DNA of 64,000 nt from Aeromicrobium piscarium (GCF_007421815.1 NZ_VLNT01000001.1:62001-126000), one strand, 5' to 3'. Positions 49,665 to 58,949 are shown, counted from the first letter of the stretch. Program-made: numbers and translations. The notes: generated by a model from the letters alone, not told the origin.

Positions 49665-50294
49665 ATGGCCCAGCGTACATGCGCCCACTGCGACGGACCG
49701 CTACCCGACACGGCAGCCACCGGCCGCCCCCGCAAGTATTGCACCCGCCAGTGCCTCAGGGCAGCCACTCGGGACAGCCCGACCAAGACCTGCACGCACC
49801 CTGGATGCGAGCGCGCCATGCGGGCGAAGGGCCTGTGCTCGACGCACTACAACCAGCGCTACATCCCCGACAGGCACCCCCGAGTGGAGGTGCCGTGCAC
49901 GGTGTGCGGGGCGACTGTGGTCAGGGCACGCGACTCCCGTCGACTGCCTACGTGCTCGGTCACCTGCCGGACCCTGTTGCAGCACGGCGTCCTGTCCGGG
50001 GTCGACCACTATGACTGGGCATGTGATGCCCAACGTCGAGCACTGCGCCTCGGTGCGACAACTGCGCACCGAGTGGAGCGCGATGACATCCTCAAGGGCG
50101 ATGGCTGGCGCTGCTACCTATGCCACATCGACACGCGTATCGCGACCTCGCCCTTCGACCCGCGCAGTGCGACTGTTGATCACGTCGTGCCGATCAGCAA
50201 GGGCGGTCAGCATGTCCGCGAGAACCTGCGCTGCTGCTGCCTGGGGTGCAACTCATCGAAGCAGGCCCTCCTGATCGATGAGCTGACGGCCTGA
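49665..50294 (+). CDS. HNH endonuclease with N-terminal zinc fingers
   Basis: Protein of 209 residues with several Cys knuckles (CAHCDGPLP, CTRQC, CTHPGCERAMRAKGLC, CTVCG) and an HNH_5-type domain (CYLCHIDTRI, ATVDHVVPISKGG, NLRCCCLGCNSSK). AAGGAGG precedes ATG 49665. Lies just before the terminase; whether this or the smaller HNH serves in packaging is not known. Confidence 0.85.
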   Translation: MAQRTCAHCDGPLPDTAATGRPRKYCTRQCLRAATRDSPTKTCTHPGCERAMRAKGLCSTHYNQRYIPDRHPRVEVPCTVCGATVVRARDSRRLPTCSVTCRTLLQHGVLSGVDHYDWACDAQRRALRLGATTAHRVERDDILKGDGWRCYLCHIDTRIATSPFDPRSATVDHVVPISKGGQHVRENLRCCCLGCNSSKQALLIDELTA

Positions 50295-50309
50295 CCCCAG
50301 GGGGTGGCC

Positions 50310-50345
50310 CCTCCCCGGGCCGCGCCTCTCCGACCGCCGGGGAGG
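50310..50345. terminator. 9-bp hairpin before the terminase genes
   Basis: CCTCCCCGG at 50310-50318 and CCGGGGAGG at 50337-50345. Part of the 146-base gap before the small terminase gene. Confidence 0.5.
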
Positions 50346-50383
50346 GCTCTAAAAGGTGCGGAGGGTCAAAACATCCGTCGGCC

Positions 50384-50424
50384 GGCGCGATGCCGGTCGA
50401 CCTGCCCGATGCGGCGCGATGCCG
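50384..50424. repeat. short direct repeat near terminase, possible cos/pac region
   Basis: GGCGCGATGCCG occurs at 50384 and 50413. Packaging sites are usually beside the small terminase gene, so this gap is the expected place. Assignment as cos is inference. Confidence 0.35.
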
Positions 50425-50440
50425 CTGAGGAGTGATCAAC

Positions 50441-50914
50441 ATGGCTCGTGGGGGACATAACCGTTCTGGGCCGCAGCCCCAGGAAGGCTCGGCCCGCAGT
50501 GATTCGCGGGGATACTCGCTGACCGCACTGCCGGCCGAGGGGTATCAGGGTGCGATTCCGAGATACCCCCTGCCGGACGCAAACGAGCGCGAGATCGAGG
50601 TCTGGGAGCAGGCTTGGCGGACACCTCAGGCCTGCGCCTGGTCGATGCCGTCGGAACGGTGGCGGATCTCGACGGTCGCCATGTGGGTGCGGGTCAAGGT
50701 TGAGTGCGAGGACCCAAAGGTTCCGCCGACCCGACTCGGCCAGCTCCACCGCTTCGCTGACCAGATCGGCATGACCACCGCCGGCCTCGCTGAGATGGGC
50801 TGGAAGGTCGCCGTCGACGAGCTCAGCGAGCGCCGCAACAGCAAGCCGGCTGACGACACAGAGGCCGAGGAGCCGCCGCAGCGTCGGATGCGCGACACCG
50901 ATGCACAGTCATGA
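50441..50914 (+). CDS. terminase small subunit
   Basis: Protein of 157 residues immediately before the large subunit. Features: MARGGHNRSGPQPQEGSARSDSRGY start, and TRLGQLHRFADQIGMTTAGLAEMGWKV near 97, typical of P27-like actinophage small terminases. TGAGGAG precedes ATG 50441. It recognises the packaging site and loads the large subunit. Confidence 0.82.
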   Translation: MARGGHNRSGPQPQEGSARSDSRGYSLTALPAEGYQGAIPRYPLPDANEREIEVWEQAWRTPQACAWSMPSERWRISTVAMWVRVKVECEDPKVPPTRLGQLHRFADQIGMTTAGLAEMGWKVAVDELSERRNSKPADDTEAEEPPQRRMRDTDAQS

Positions 50915-51992
50915 CATCGGCGCCCTTCCCTCGGATTTCAAGACTCTCGGCGACCTGTGGTCGGCGTGGATGGAGCGGCACTGCCGAGTCCCTGACCGGC
51001 ACGAGCGCGGCAAGGCGTTCCGCGAGTACGACTGGCAGTTTTGGAACACCGCGCACCACGGCCAGGTCCGCCCTGAGGCGACCTTCGACCCTGCTGAGCC
51101 GCCGCTGAATCAGGCGTTCGTCTTCCGGCGGTCGCAGGTGATCGCGCCGCAGAAGATGGGCAAGGGCCCCTGGACCGCCGCCCGCATCTGCTGTGCCGCT
51201 GTCGGTCCGTCCGAGTTTGCTGGCTGGGCCGTCGACGGCGACGAGTACCACTGCGAGGACAACGGCTGTTCGTGCGGCTGGGTCTACCGATACCTGCCGG
51301 GCGAGCCGCTGGGGATGCGCCACCCGTCGCCGCTGATCCAGATCATGGCGACGTCGGACGATCAGGTGGCGAACATCTGGCGACCACTCGTCTCGATGAT
51401 CAGCCTCGGCCCACTCAGGGAGCTGCTGCTCCCCCGCGGCGAGTTCATCCGCATCGTCGGAACCTCCGGCGACAAGGACATGGACCGCATCGACCGCGTG
51501 ACGGCCTCGGCGAAGTCTCGACTCGGCGCCCCGATCAACGAGGCGTTCTTCGATGAGACCGGCCTCTACACGGCGAGCAACAAGCTCATCGAGGTCTGGC
51601 AGACGATGCGCCGCGGCGCCGCCGCGATGGGCGGTCGGTCGATGGAGACGACGAACGCGTTCGACCCCGCGGAAGCCTCGGCCGCGCAGATGACTCAGGA
51701 GTCACAGCGCCCGGACATCTTCCGGTTCTGGCGCGACCCCGATGCGGCACTGAAGCGCCCCGACGGTAAGCCCCTGAGCTTCAAGAACTCCCGCGAGCGC
51801 CGTCGCATCCTCGAGCACGTCTATGCCGGCGCGGACCACATCAACATCGACTCGATCGACGCCGAGGCGCTCGAGCTGATGGAGACCGACCCGGCCCAAG
51901 CTGAACGGTTCTTCGGCAACCGCCTGGTCCGCGGCTCGGGAACATGGCTTCCCCCGGGGCTATGGGAGGGCGCTTATGGAATGGCTGCCTGA
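50901..51992 (+). CDS. terminase large subunit, N-terminal ATPase part (frameshifted)
   Basis: 363 codons of the DNA-packaging motor. Walker A-like IAPQKMGKGPWTAA near residue 84 and Walker B-like EAFFDETGLY near 215. The frame fails at a GGG run near 51968-51970: read with one G fewer, the protein continues without a break into the frame at 51976 (LWEALMEWLPEPDAG). It overlaps the small subunit end by 14 bases. The gene is therefore split by one extra base or read by +1 frameshifting. Confidence 0.88.
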   Translation: MHSHDIGALPSDFKTLGDLWSAWMERHCRVPDRHERGKAFREYDWQFWNTAHHGQVRPEATFDPAEPPLNQAFVFRRSQVIAPQKMGKGPWTAARICCAAVGPSEFAGWAVDGDEYHCEDNGCSCGWVYRYLPGEPLGMRHPSPLIQIMATSDDQVANIWRPLVSMISLGPLRELLLPRGEFIRIVGTSGDKDMDRIDRVTASAKSRLGAPINEAFFDETGLYTASNKLIEVWQTMRRGAAAMGGRSMETTNAFDPAEASAAQMTQESQRPDIFRFWRDPDAALKRPDGKPLSFKNSRERRRILEHVYAGADHINIDSIDAEALELMETDPAQAERFFGNRLVRGSGTWLPPGLWEGAYGMAA

Positions 51993-52584
51993 GCCCGACG
52001 CTGGCACCCCGATCTGCCTCGGATTTGACGGCAGTGACGTTTCGGACTGGACCGTGCTCAGTGCGGAGACTTGCGACGGCTTCTCTTTCACGCCGCGATA
52101 CGGGCCCGACCGGCGCCCGACGATCTGGATACCCGACGAGTGGGGCGGCACGGTACCTCGGAAACAGGTCTCGATCGCCGTCGATGAGATCCACGACCGG
52201 TTCGAGGTCGCGCGCGGCTACTACGACACTCCCCGATGGGAGACCGACGTCGACATCTGGGCGGGCAAGCACGGCGAAGAGTGTGTGATCGCCTGGCCGA
52301 CCTACCGGGTGAAGCCGATGCATGAAGCGCTGGAGCGTTTCTACACCGACCTCTCCACGGGGCGCATTCGGCACGACGGGTGCCCACTGACGAACCTGGC
52401 GATGGCCAACGCTCGCAAGATCGCCAAGTCATCCGATCGGTACATCCTCGGAAAGCCGTCCCAGCACCAAAAGATCGACCCTGCAATGACCAGGGTCCTC
52501 GCCCACGAAGCCGCCGCCGACGCACGAGCCGCCGGCTGGGGCGACGAGGAAGACGACGGCCCCAGCATCTTCTTCCTGCCCTGA
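51976..52584 (+). CDS. terminase large subunit, C-terminal nuclease part (frameshifted)
   Basis: 202 codons carrying the nuclease half, which cleaves concatemeric DNA. The acidic motif ICLGFDGSDVSDW near residue 12 is the typical RNase H-fold D-x-D of large terminases. ATG 51976 is only the first Met in the shifted frame, not a real start; it has no RBS. With the N-terminal part the gene would span 50901-52584. Confidence 0.85.
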   Translation: MEWLPEPDAGTPICLGFDGSDVSDWTVLSAETCDGFSFTPRYGPDRRPTIWIPDEWGGTVPRKQVSIAVDEIHDRFEVARGYYDTPRWETDVDIWAGKHGEECVIAWPTYRVKPMHEALERFYTDLSTGRIRHDGCPLTNLAMANARKIAKSSDRYILGKPSQHQKIDPAMTRVLAHEAAADARAAGWGDEEDDGPSIFFLP

Positions 52585-52601
52585 CGATCAAAGGAGGCGG
52601 C

Positions 52602-53954
52602 GTGGCACTCACCGACTCCGAGGTCGAGACCCTCAACAGCCTCAAGCGAGGCCAGGTCAAGCGCTACCGCAAGGACCTTCTGCACGAGCGCTACCGCGAG
52701 GGTGAGGCGCGTATCGAGCACCTCGGCATGGCGATCCCGCCCGAGATGCGCCGGTTCATGGTCTACATCAACTGGATCGACACGCTCGTCACCAGCCACA
52801 CCGATCGCCAGCAGGTTCGCTCGATCGTGCTGCCCGGCGAGGATGAGCCGGATGCGGCGCTGCGGTCGATGTGGGACGCCTCGAACATGGACACGCAGCT
52901 GTCGATGTTCTCCGACGACTCGTGGACCTATGGCCGGTCGTTCTTTTCGGTCGGCACCAACGAGAGCAATGCGGACTTCCCGATCATCCGCGCTGAGAAC
53001 CCGATGGAGATGACCGCCAAGGTCAACATCCGCACGCAGCAGATGGACGCCGCAGCGCGCTTCTACAGGGACCCCGACACCGGCCAGAACAAGGCCGTGC
53101 TCTACCTCCCGGACGTGACGATCTGGGTCGATCGAGAGAACGGCAAGTGGGTCGAGAAGGACCGCGACAAGCACAGTCTCGGTGTCGTCCCGGTCATCAT
53201 GCACCTGCACCGACGCCGCTCGGGTCGATGGGTCGGCAAGCCCGGGATCAGCATCCTCATGCCACTGGTCGACTCGGTCACTCGAACGATGACGAACATG
53301 CAGTTCGGCCAGGAGGCCGCCGGCATCCCGCGGATCTTCCTGACCGGCGTGGCGCAGGGCGACTTTGTCGACGACAAGGGCAATCCGATCCCTCGCTTCG
53401 AGGCCTACTGGAACGCGCTCTACCTCCTCAAGAAGGAGAACGCGAAGGCCGGCACCCTGACGCCGGCGGACCTCAAGAACTTCGAGACCGCCGTGATGAC
53501 CAACGGCAAGCTGGCGTCGAGCCTGACCAAGCTGCCGCCGGACTACTTCGGCATCACCACGGCCAACCCGAGCACCGAGGGCGCCATCCGTGGCACCGAG
53601 TCGCGGCTCGTGCGCAGCGTGGAGGCGTTCAACGCCCAGGTCGGTGATCCCGTCGGCTGGACGATGGCGCTCGCCCTGCGTTTCGCGACCGGTGAGTGGG
53701 TTGAGGGGAACCGTGTCCGCGTGGATTGGTTTGACCCGGCGACCCCGACGGTGGCTCAGCGGATGGATGCCGTGGTCAAGGCGAAGTCGCAGGGCATCCT
53801 CTCCCGTGAGGGCGCCTGGGACGAGCTGGGCTGGTCGGAAGCGCGCAAGGACAAGGAGCGCCGGTACTTTGCCGCCGAGCGCGCCGAGAGCATCGATCCG
53901 GCGACGGAGCTGATCACTCGCGATCTGGCGATGAACTATGCCGACCCTGCCTGA
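52602..53954 (+). CDS. portal protein
   Basis: Protein of 450 residues of the SPP1 gp6-like portal family. Start region LNSLKRGQVKRYRKDLLHERYREGEARIEHLG, then IDTLVTSHTDRQQVRSIVLP and SRLVRSVEAFNAQVGDPVGWTMALALRF near 345. AAGGAGG precedes GTG 52602. The portal forms the dodecameric channel at the capsid vertex for packaging and ejection. Confidence 0.92.
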   Translation: MALTDSEVETLNSLKRGQVKRYRKDLLHERYREGEARIEHLGMAIPPEMRRFMVYINWIDTLVTSHTDRQQVRSIVLPGEDEPDAALRSMWDASNMDTQLSMFSDDSWTYGRSFFSVGTNESNADFPIIRAENPMEMTAKVNIRTQQMDAAARFYRDPDTGQNKAVLYLPDVTIWVDRENGKWVEKDRDKHSLGVVPVIMHLHRRRSGRWVGKPGISILMPLVDSVTRTMTNMQFGQEAAGIPRIFLTGVAQGDFVDDKGNPIPRFEAYWNALYLLKKENAKAGTLTPADLKNFETAVMTNGKLASSLTKLPPDYFGITTANPSTEGAIRGTESRLVRSVEAFNAQVGDPVGWTMALALRFATGEWVEGNRVRVDWFDPATPTVAQRMDAVVKAKSQGILSREGAWDELGWSEARKDKERRYFAAERAESIDPATELITRDLAMNYADPA

Positions 53955-55254
53955 CGCCGCCGACCAGCACTACCGCCAGATCCAGAAGCTCGAGATCCTC
54001 GCTCTCGGCGCCACCCGCCGAGCGTGGGGTCGCATCGACGAGCGGTTCTTGTCGGAATCGTGGAATGAGCAGATCGTCCGCGTCCTCCCCGCCTTCGTGG
54101 CGATCCAGCAGCGGGCGGCATTCGAGGGCGGCACCTACGCGGCGATGTCACTGGCCGAGCAGGGACAGTACGTCGCCCCGGTCGAGTTCACGGCACCGCA
54201 AACGTTCGCCGGCTATGCCTCTGACGGTCGTCCGCTCGGCTCGCTGCTCTACTCGCCGATCATCCAGGCGAAGTCGTTGATCGGCGGCGGGCTCAGCGCC
54301 GACACTGCGCTTCGGACGGCCCGCAAGTCGCTCGACCGGATCACGATCACACAGGTGGCCGATGTCGCCCGGCAGGCCGCCGGAGCCGATCTCGCCAGCC
54401 GGCCGGGAACCGGATACGTCCGGATGGTCTCGGCGAAAGCGTGCGCCCGCTGCATCGTCCTCGCTGGCCGCTTCTACCGATGGAACGCCGGCTTCCTGCG
54501 CCATCCGCAATGCCTGTGCCAGCACGTCGCCACCCGCGTCGGCGACCAGGCCGAGGCTTACGCCAACGGCCTGATGGACGACCCGTACAAGGTGTTCGAG
54601 AGCATGTCCGGCGCCGAGCAGGCCGCGGCGTTCGGCCAGTACGGGGCACAGGCCATCCGAGACGGCGCCGACATCAGCCAGGTCGTCAACAGCCGCCGCG
54701 GGATGACCAAGAACGGCCTGTTCACCTCCGAGGGCACCCGCTACGGCAACGCCCGCCGCGGACTCCGCCCCGGCCAACGCCGCCTCACCCCCGAGGGAAT
54801 CTACGACCAGGCCAGCCGCTTCGGCCACGGCCGCGACTGGACGATCGACCGGCTCCGCGAGCACGGCTACGTCCTGCCTCCCGGTCAGGTATCCGGCGGT
54901 GCGCTGCGAGGGCAGCGTGAGGGCTGGGGCCAGCTCGGCGGCGGCGGGCAGCGACGAGCCGCCCGTGAGGCCATCGAGGAAGCCCGCCGAACGGGCGTCC
55001 GCGACCCGCGCAATCGATACACGATGACCGCCGCAGAACGCCGCCTCTACGACGCGCAGATGCGCTATGAGACGGCCCTGAGCGGCTACAGCCCGTACAC
55101 CAGCCCGGGATTTGGCAATGCGCCCGACCCCTACGGCCGAGGGCTGAACCGGGCCGGCGTATCTCGCCGCCCGGTGACGCAGATCGAGCTCGCCCGAGCC
55201 GAGCGCGAGTACCGCGCCTACCTGGCATCGGGTGGCCAGGTCTTCACCCGCTGA
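53938..55254 (+). CDS. MuF-like minor capsid protein
   Basis: Protein of 438 residues, following the portal gene with a 17-base overlap. Central region with CARCIVLAGRFYRWNAGFLRHPQCLCQHVA near 178 is the Cys/His signature seen in MuF-like head morphogenesis proteins of actinophages. The C-terminal third is Arg/Gly-rich, possibly a passenger domain. Likely sits in the head and may be injected or help assembly. Confidence 0.82.
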   Translation: MPTLPDAADQHYRQIQKLEILALGATRRAWGRIDERFLSESWNEQIVRVLPAFVAIQQRAAFEGGTYAAMSLAEQGQYVAPVEFTAPQTFAGYASDGRPLGSLLYSPIIQAKSLIGGGLSADTALRTARKSLDRITITQVADVARQAAGADLASRPGTGYVRMVSAKACARCIVLAGRFYRWNAGFLRHPQCLCQHVATRVGDQAEAYANGLMDDPYKVFESMSGAEQAAAFGQYGAQAIRDGADISQVVNSRRGMTKNGLFTSEGTRYGNARRGLRPGQRRLTPEGIYDQASRFGHGRDWTIDRLREHGYVLPPGQVSGGALRGQREGWGQLGGGGQRRAAREAIEEARRTGVRDPRNRYTMTAAERRLYDAQMRYETALSGYSPYTSPGFGNAPDPYGRGLNRAGVSRRPVTQIELARAEREYRAYLASGGQVFTR

Positions 55255-55327
55255 GACTTCCGACGACGCGATGTCGCCGGACCGGAAGCGCCCCGCGATG
55301 GGAGCTGCTCCAACCGAGAGGAACCCC

Positions 55328-55993
55328 ATGACCGACACCAACATCCTCAGCCCCGACGCCCAGGCGTGGTTGAACGCGACGTTCGACCGCAACCGCCGCA
55401 AGTACGCCGGCCTCACGATGATGGCCGACGGCGAGGCTGGAGACGACGCCGACAAGGGCGACGGCACCGACAGCGGCGAGACCACCAAGGGCTCGAACGC
55501 CAAGGAGGAGGCCAAGCCCAAGACCGGCTCCGGCGAGAAGGGCGACGAGCAGCTCGGCGAGGGCGGCAAGAAGGCCCTGGAGGCCGAGCGCGAAGAGCGC
55601 AAGAAGCTCAAGGGCGAACTCGACCAGTTCAAGAACTCGCTGGCCGAAGCCCTCGGCATCAAGACCGAGAAGGGCGACGGCGACGGGAACGACCTCGTCA
55701 CCACCCTCCAGCAGAAGGTCGAGGGGATGCAGCGCGAAGCCGCAGTCCTCAAGCTCGCAAATGAGCACAAGATCACCGACAAGGACGATCTGGAACTCCT
55801 CGGGTCCACGAGCGACGACGCCACCCGCGAGGCACTCGCCAAGCGACTCGCCCCCGGCGAGAACGGCAACGGCGCCCCCAAGCCCGACCGCACACAGGGC
55901 GGCGGAGGAAGCGCCGGCGAGAAGACCACGACCGGCTCGGTGAAGAGCGCTCGCGAGGACTACCTCGAGCGCCACAAGAAGAAGACCGCCTGA
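55328..55993 (+). CDS. capsid scaffolding protein
   Basis: Protein of 221 residues with very high Asp/Glu/Lys content and long predicted coiled coils (KKALEAEREERKKLKGELDQFKNSLAEAL), a standard scaffold profile. GAGAGGA precedes ATG 55328. It lies between the minor capsid and the decoration/major capsid genes. Scaffold is expelled or degraded after prohead assembly. Confidence 0.85.
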   Translation: MTDTNILSPDAQAWLNATFDRNRRKYAGLTMMADGEAGDDADKGDGTDSGETTKGSNAKEEAKPKTGSGEKGDEQLGEGGKKALEAEREERKKLKGELDQFKNSLAEALGIKTEKGDGDGNDLVTTLQQKVEGMQREAAVLKLANEHKITDKDDLELLGSTSDDATREALAKRLAPGENGNGAPKPDRTQGGGGSAGEKTTTGSVKSAREDYLERHKKKTA

Positions 55994-56066
55994 CCAACTG
56001 GTCCCGCTGGGGCCGAGGTCTGACGGGAGCAATTCCCATCCCGAAGGGCACGACGAAAGGAACATC

Positions 56067-56441
56067 ATGCCCCAGCTCAAGCGAGAGTCGGTTACGACCG
56101 GCGATCAGTCCTGGGTCGGGAGCGGACACGGCATCCACAACTGCCGCACGTCCGTCCTCGACGTCAGCGCCTTCACCAAGGCGGACCACTACCCCGACGG
56201 CTACTTCCCGTCCGGGCTCATCGTGAACGTCGCCGACGAATCCTCGGTCAAGCCCTTCACGGGCGCCACCGGCGAGGTCTTCGGCGTCCTGTTCACCGAC
56301 CAGACCACCGACGGAGTCGAGGACCTCAACGTCCCGATCTTCCGCCACGGCTTCATCAAGGTCGACCGACTCCCGGTCACGACCAACATCCCCGACGACG
56401 CCCCGAATGGCTTCGTCTTCATCCAGGAGAGTGACGCCTGA
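56067..56441 (+). CDS. head decoration protein
   Basis: Protein of 124 residues directly before the capsid gene with a 1-base overlap. Beta-rich sequence (SGLIVNVADESSVKPF, GEVFGVLFTDQTT) resembles phage head decoration proteins that bind the capsid surface and stabilise it. GAAAGGA precedes ATG. Confidence 0.78.
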   Translation: MPQLKRESVTTGDQSWVGSGHGIHNCRTSVLDVSAFTKADHYPDGYFPSGLIVNVADESSVKPFTGATGEVFGVLFTDQTTDGVEDLNVPIFRHGFIKVDRLPVTTNIPDDAPNGFVFIQESDA

Positions 56442-57460
56442 TGCCTCTATGGACAGAAGTCATCGACCCGTCCGAGCTGACGGGCTACGCGCGCGCCGAG
56501 CAGGCGATCTACGAGGCGCAGTCGGGCTCCCTGGCCCGCTACCTGCCCAACCGCGAGGTCGCTGACATCGCCGTCAGCTTCATCGCAGGTTCCAACGGCC
56601 TGGTCGAGGAGGCGCGCTACCGCGCCTACGACGCCGAGCCGGAGTACGGCCGCGGCGAGGTCGGCGAAGAGGTCATGCTCAAGCTGCCCGCCGTGTCGCG
56701 CCGGGAGTCCATCTCGGAGTACCAGCAGCTCCGCGCTCGCGGCGCTGTCGACGAGCAGTACCGCACGCCCATCGAGCGCGCCATGCGCCGCACGGTGCGC
56801 TCCATTGTCGATCGCGTCGAGCGGACCCGTGGCATCGTCATCAACACCGGCCGCGCCGCGGTCACCCAGAGCAACTTCAGCATGGACGACGACTTCGGTC
56901 GCGACCCGTCCATGTCGGTCGTCGCACCGACCCTCTGGACCGATCTCGACGCCGACCGGATCGAGTACCTCCAGACGCTCCAGGAGGCGTACATCGCCGC
57001 CAACGGGGTGCCCCCGGGCTCGATCCTGATGTCGAACACCGTGTTCGCCTCGCTGTCGCGCGGAGCCCAGTTCCGCACCCAGCTGAACAACGGTGCCTCG
57101 CGGCCGGCCGTCGCCGACGAGGTGCGTCAGTACCTCATCAGCGCCGACCTGCCCCCGGTGGACATCTACAAGCGGTCCACCAAGGCCGGACCAGTCCTGC
57201 CCGGCGACTCGCTGTTCCTGCTCCCCGCGCCCGTCGACACCGACGACGCCGAGGGCACCGAGCTCGGCGCCACCTTCTGGGGCCAGACGCTCACCGCGTC
57301 ACTTCCGGACTACGAGATCGACGCCGAGGAGCAGCCCGGCATCGTCGTCGCCGCCCACCGCAACGATCGCGCCCCCGCGATCGCCGAGGTGGAGGGCGAC
57401 TCGATCAGCCTGCCCGTGCTCGCCAACGCGAACCTCGCCATGAAGGCCAAGGTCCTCTGA
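56441..57460 (+). CDS. major capsid protein (phage cap E family)
   Basis: Protein of 339 residues, lambda gpE-like. Features: the N-terminal arm SLARYLPNREVADIAVSFIAG, the spine-like helices VDEQYRTPIERAMRRTVRSIVDRVERTRGIVINTG and the conserved end. The position after scaffold and decoration is standard. The TGA overlaps the next ATG. Confidence 0.88.
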   Translation: MPLWTEVIDPSELTGYARAEQAIYEAQSGSLARYLPNREVADIAVSFIAGSNGLVEEARYRAYDAEPEYGRGEVGEEVMLKLPAVSRRESISEYQQLRARGAVDEQYRTPIERAMRRTVRSIVDRVERTRGIVINTGRAAVTQSNFSMDDDFGRDPSMSVVAPTLWTDLDADRIEYLQTLQEAYIAANGVPPGSILMSNTVFASLSRGAQFRTQLNNGASRPAVADEVRQYLISADLPPVDIYKRSTKAGPVLPGDSLFLLPAPVDTDDAEGTELGATFWGQTLTASLPDYEIDAEEQPGIVVAAHRNDRAPAIAEVEGDSISLPVLANANLAMKAKVL

Positions 57461-57636
57461 TGGCGAAGTTCACCGCGAGCGTCCTGCTGCGCGACCCGGC
57501 AACGGGCCAGGTCGTCACCTTCCACAAGGGCGACTCGGTCCCGGACTGGGCCAAGGTCGGCGACCACGTCGTCGAGCACCAGCAGGGTCAGGCCAAGGCG
57601 CCGGCCAAGAAGGCCGAGCCGAAGCCCGAGAAGTAA
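57460..57636 (+). CDS. small head protein (58 residues)
   Basis: Starts at ATGA after the capsid gene. Sequence FTASVLLRDPATGQVVTF followed by a Lys/Ala/Pro-rich tail (KAPAKKAEPKPEK). Similar small genes follow capsid in many actinophages. Role unknown. Confidence 0.65.
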   Translation: MAKFTASVLLRDPATGQVVTFHKGDSVPDWAKVGDHVVEHQQGQAKAPAKKAEPKPEK

Positions 57637-57657
57637 CGAGAGAGGAGGCAGGGCGCC

Positions 57658-58086
57658 ATGAGCTACACGATCCCCGAAGATGTCGCGGTCGAACTCGGCC
57701 GCCCTGCCTCCTCGATCACCGACGACGAACGCCAGCAGTGGCAGGCGTGGATCGAGCGCGTCGAGCGTAAGATCCGCGCCCGCTTCAAGCGCGAAGGCCA
57801 CGACCTTGACGACGCCGTCGACACTGGCAGGCTCAGCCAGGAAGAGATCACCGACGTCGTCGTGAGCGCCGTGGCACGCCGCGTCCGCAATCCCAACGGC
57901 ATCACCTCCACCACCGTCACCGTCGACGACGGCACGATCACCCGACGCCGCGAAGGCGTCGACGACTCCCTCGGCCTCGACCTCACCGACACCGAGTGGG
58001 AACAGCTCCTACCGGCAACCGAGGCCGACGCATTCAGCCTCCGCCCGACGTTTACGCGCGACCGATGTGGCGGGCGATTCTGGTGA
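57658..58086 (+). CDS. head-tail connector protein
   Basis: Protein of 142 residues of the Gp19/Gp15 connector type: IPEDVAVELGRPASSITDDERQQWQAWIERVERKIRARF at the N-terminus and VVSAVARRVRNPNGI near 72 are diagnostic. It attaches to the portal ring. GAGAGGAGG precedes the ATG. Confidence 0.8.
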   Translation: MSYTIPEDVAVELGRPASSITDDERQQWQAWIERVERKIRARFKREGHDLDDAVDTGRLSQEEITDVVVSAVARRVRNPNGITSTTVTVDDGTITRRREGVDDSLGLDLTDTEWEQLLPATEADAFSLRPTFTRDRCGGRFW

Positions 58087-58553
58087 CCGACTTCGACTTC
58101 GGCACCGAACTCGCCGCCGGACTCGCAGAACTCCGCGGCCACGCGATCTCCCGCATGCGAGCCACCTGCGTCATCGAGCGCCCCGGTGAGGATGACACCG
58201 ACGAGAACGGCGACACCGAAACGCCGTTCACCCAGATCTACCCCGACCCCGAGTGGCCCGACGATCACCCCCACGCCGATGGGAAGTGCTACACGCGCTA
58301 CCCCGGTCTCGCGTGGGAGCAGACGCCCGAGGTGGCCGGCGCGACGATCGTCTCGTCGCGGCTGGTGGTCAGCATTCCGCACGGCGTCGTCGCCCGCCCC
58401 GGCGACGTTGTGACCATCCTCAGTGATCCCGACAACTCCCAGATGATCGGCACCCGCCTGCGGGTTGCCAGCATCGATGACCAGTCACAGGCGACCCGCC
58501 AGCGCCTGGTGGTCGATGACCTACAGGGGCCGCCGGGGATCACCTCGGCCTAG
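58083..58553 (+). CDS. head-tail stopper-like protein (DUF6093-type)
   Basis: Protein of 156 residues beginning TDFDFGTELAAGLAELRGHAISRM, with ATIVSSRLVVSIPHGVV near 88. GTG 58083 gives a GTGA overlap; ATG 58065 is an alternative. Similar proteins lie between connector and tail terminator in actinophages. Confidence 0.7.
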   Translation: MTDFDFGTELAAGLAELRGHAISRMRATCVIERPGEDDTDENGDTETPFTQIYPDPEWPDDHPHADGKCYTRYPGLAWEQTPEVAGATIVSSRLVVSIPHGVVARPGDVVTILSDPDNSQMIGTRLRVASIDDQSQATRQRLVVDDLQGPPGITSA

Positions 58554-58562
58554 GAGGTTCAC

Positions 58563-58949
58563 ATGGCTGACGTCTTCTGGCAGGGCATGGACGAGTTCAT
58601 CGCCGCACTCGAGGGTAAGGCCAACGCGTCTCAGGGCGAGGTGTCCAAGGTCATCGAACGGGGCGCCAACAACATCAAGCGGCAGCTGCGTGACGAGATG
58701 GGCCAGTCGCGACACTTCAAGCAGGTAGCCCAAGCGATCTCCTACGACATGCGCTCGGGTGGAGCGTTCGGCGGCGGCTTCGTTGAGGCGGAGATCGGAC
58801 CCACCAAGGGCTCTCCGGGATCACTCGCGAACATCGCGTACTTCGGCACCAGTCGCGGTGGTGGCACGGTTGCCGACCCGCGCGGAGCACTCGAGGCAGA
58901 GATGCCGAATGTCGAGAAGTTCCTCGGTGACTTCGCGGTGGATATCTGA
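58563..58949 (+). CDS. HK97 gp10-like tail component
   Basis: Protein of 128 residues; VIERGANNIKRQLRDEMGQS near 29 and AEIGPTKGSPGSLANIAYFGTSRGGG near 75 are typical of gp10-family head-tail joining proteins. TAGGAGG precedes ATG. Confidence 0.8.
   Translation: MADVFWQGMDEFIAALEGKANASQGEVSKVIERGANNIKRQLRDEMGQSRHFKQVAQAISYDMRSGGAFGGGFVEAEIGPTKGSPGSLANIAYFGTSRGGGTVADPRGALEAEMPNVEKFLGDFAVDI

Noticed and set aside
54148..55929. 593-codon minus-strand open frame
   Set aside because: Antisense to the MuF-like and scaffold genes in the late operon.
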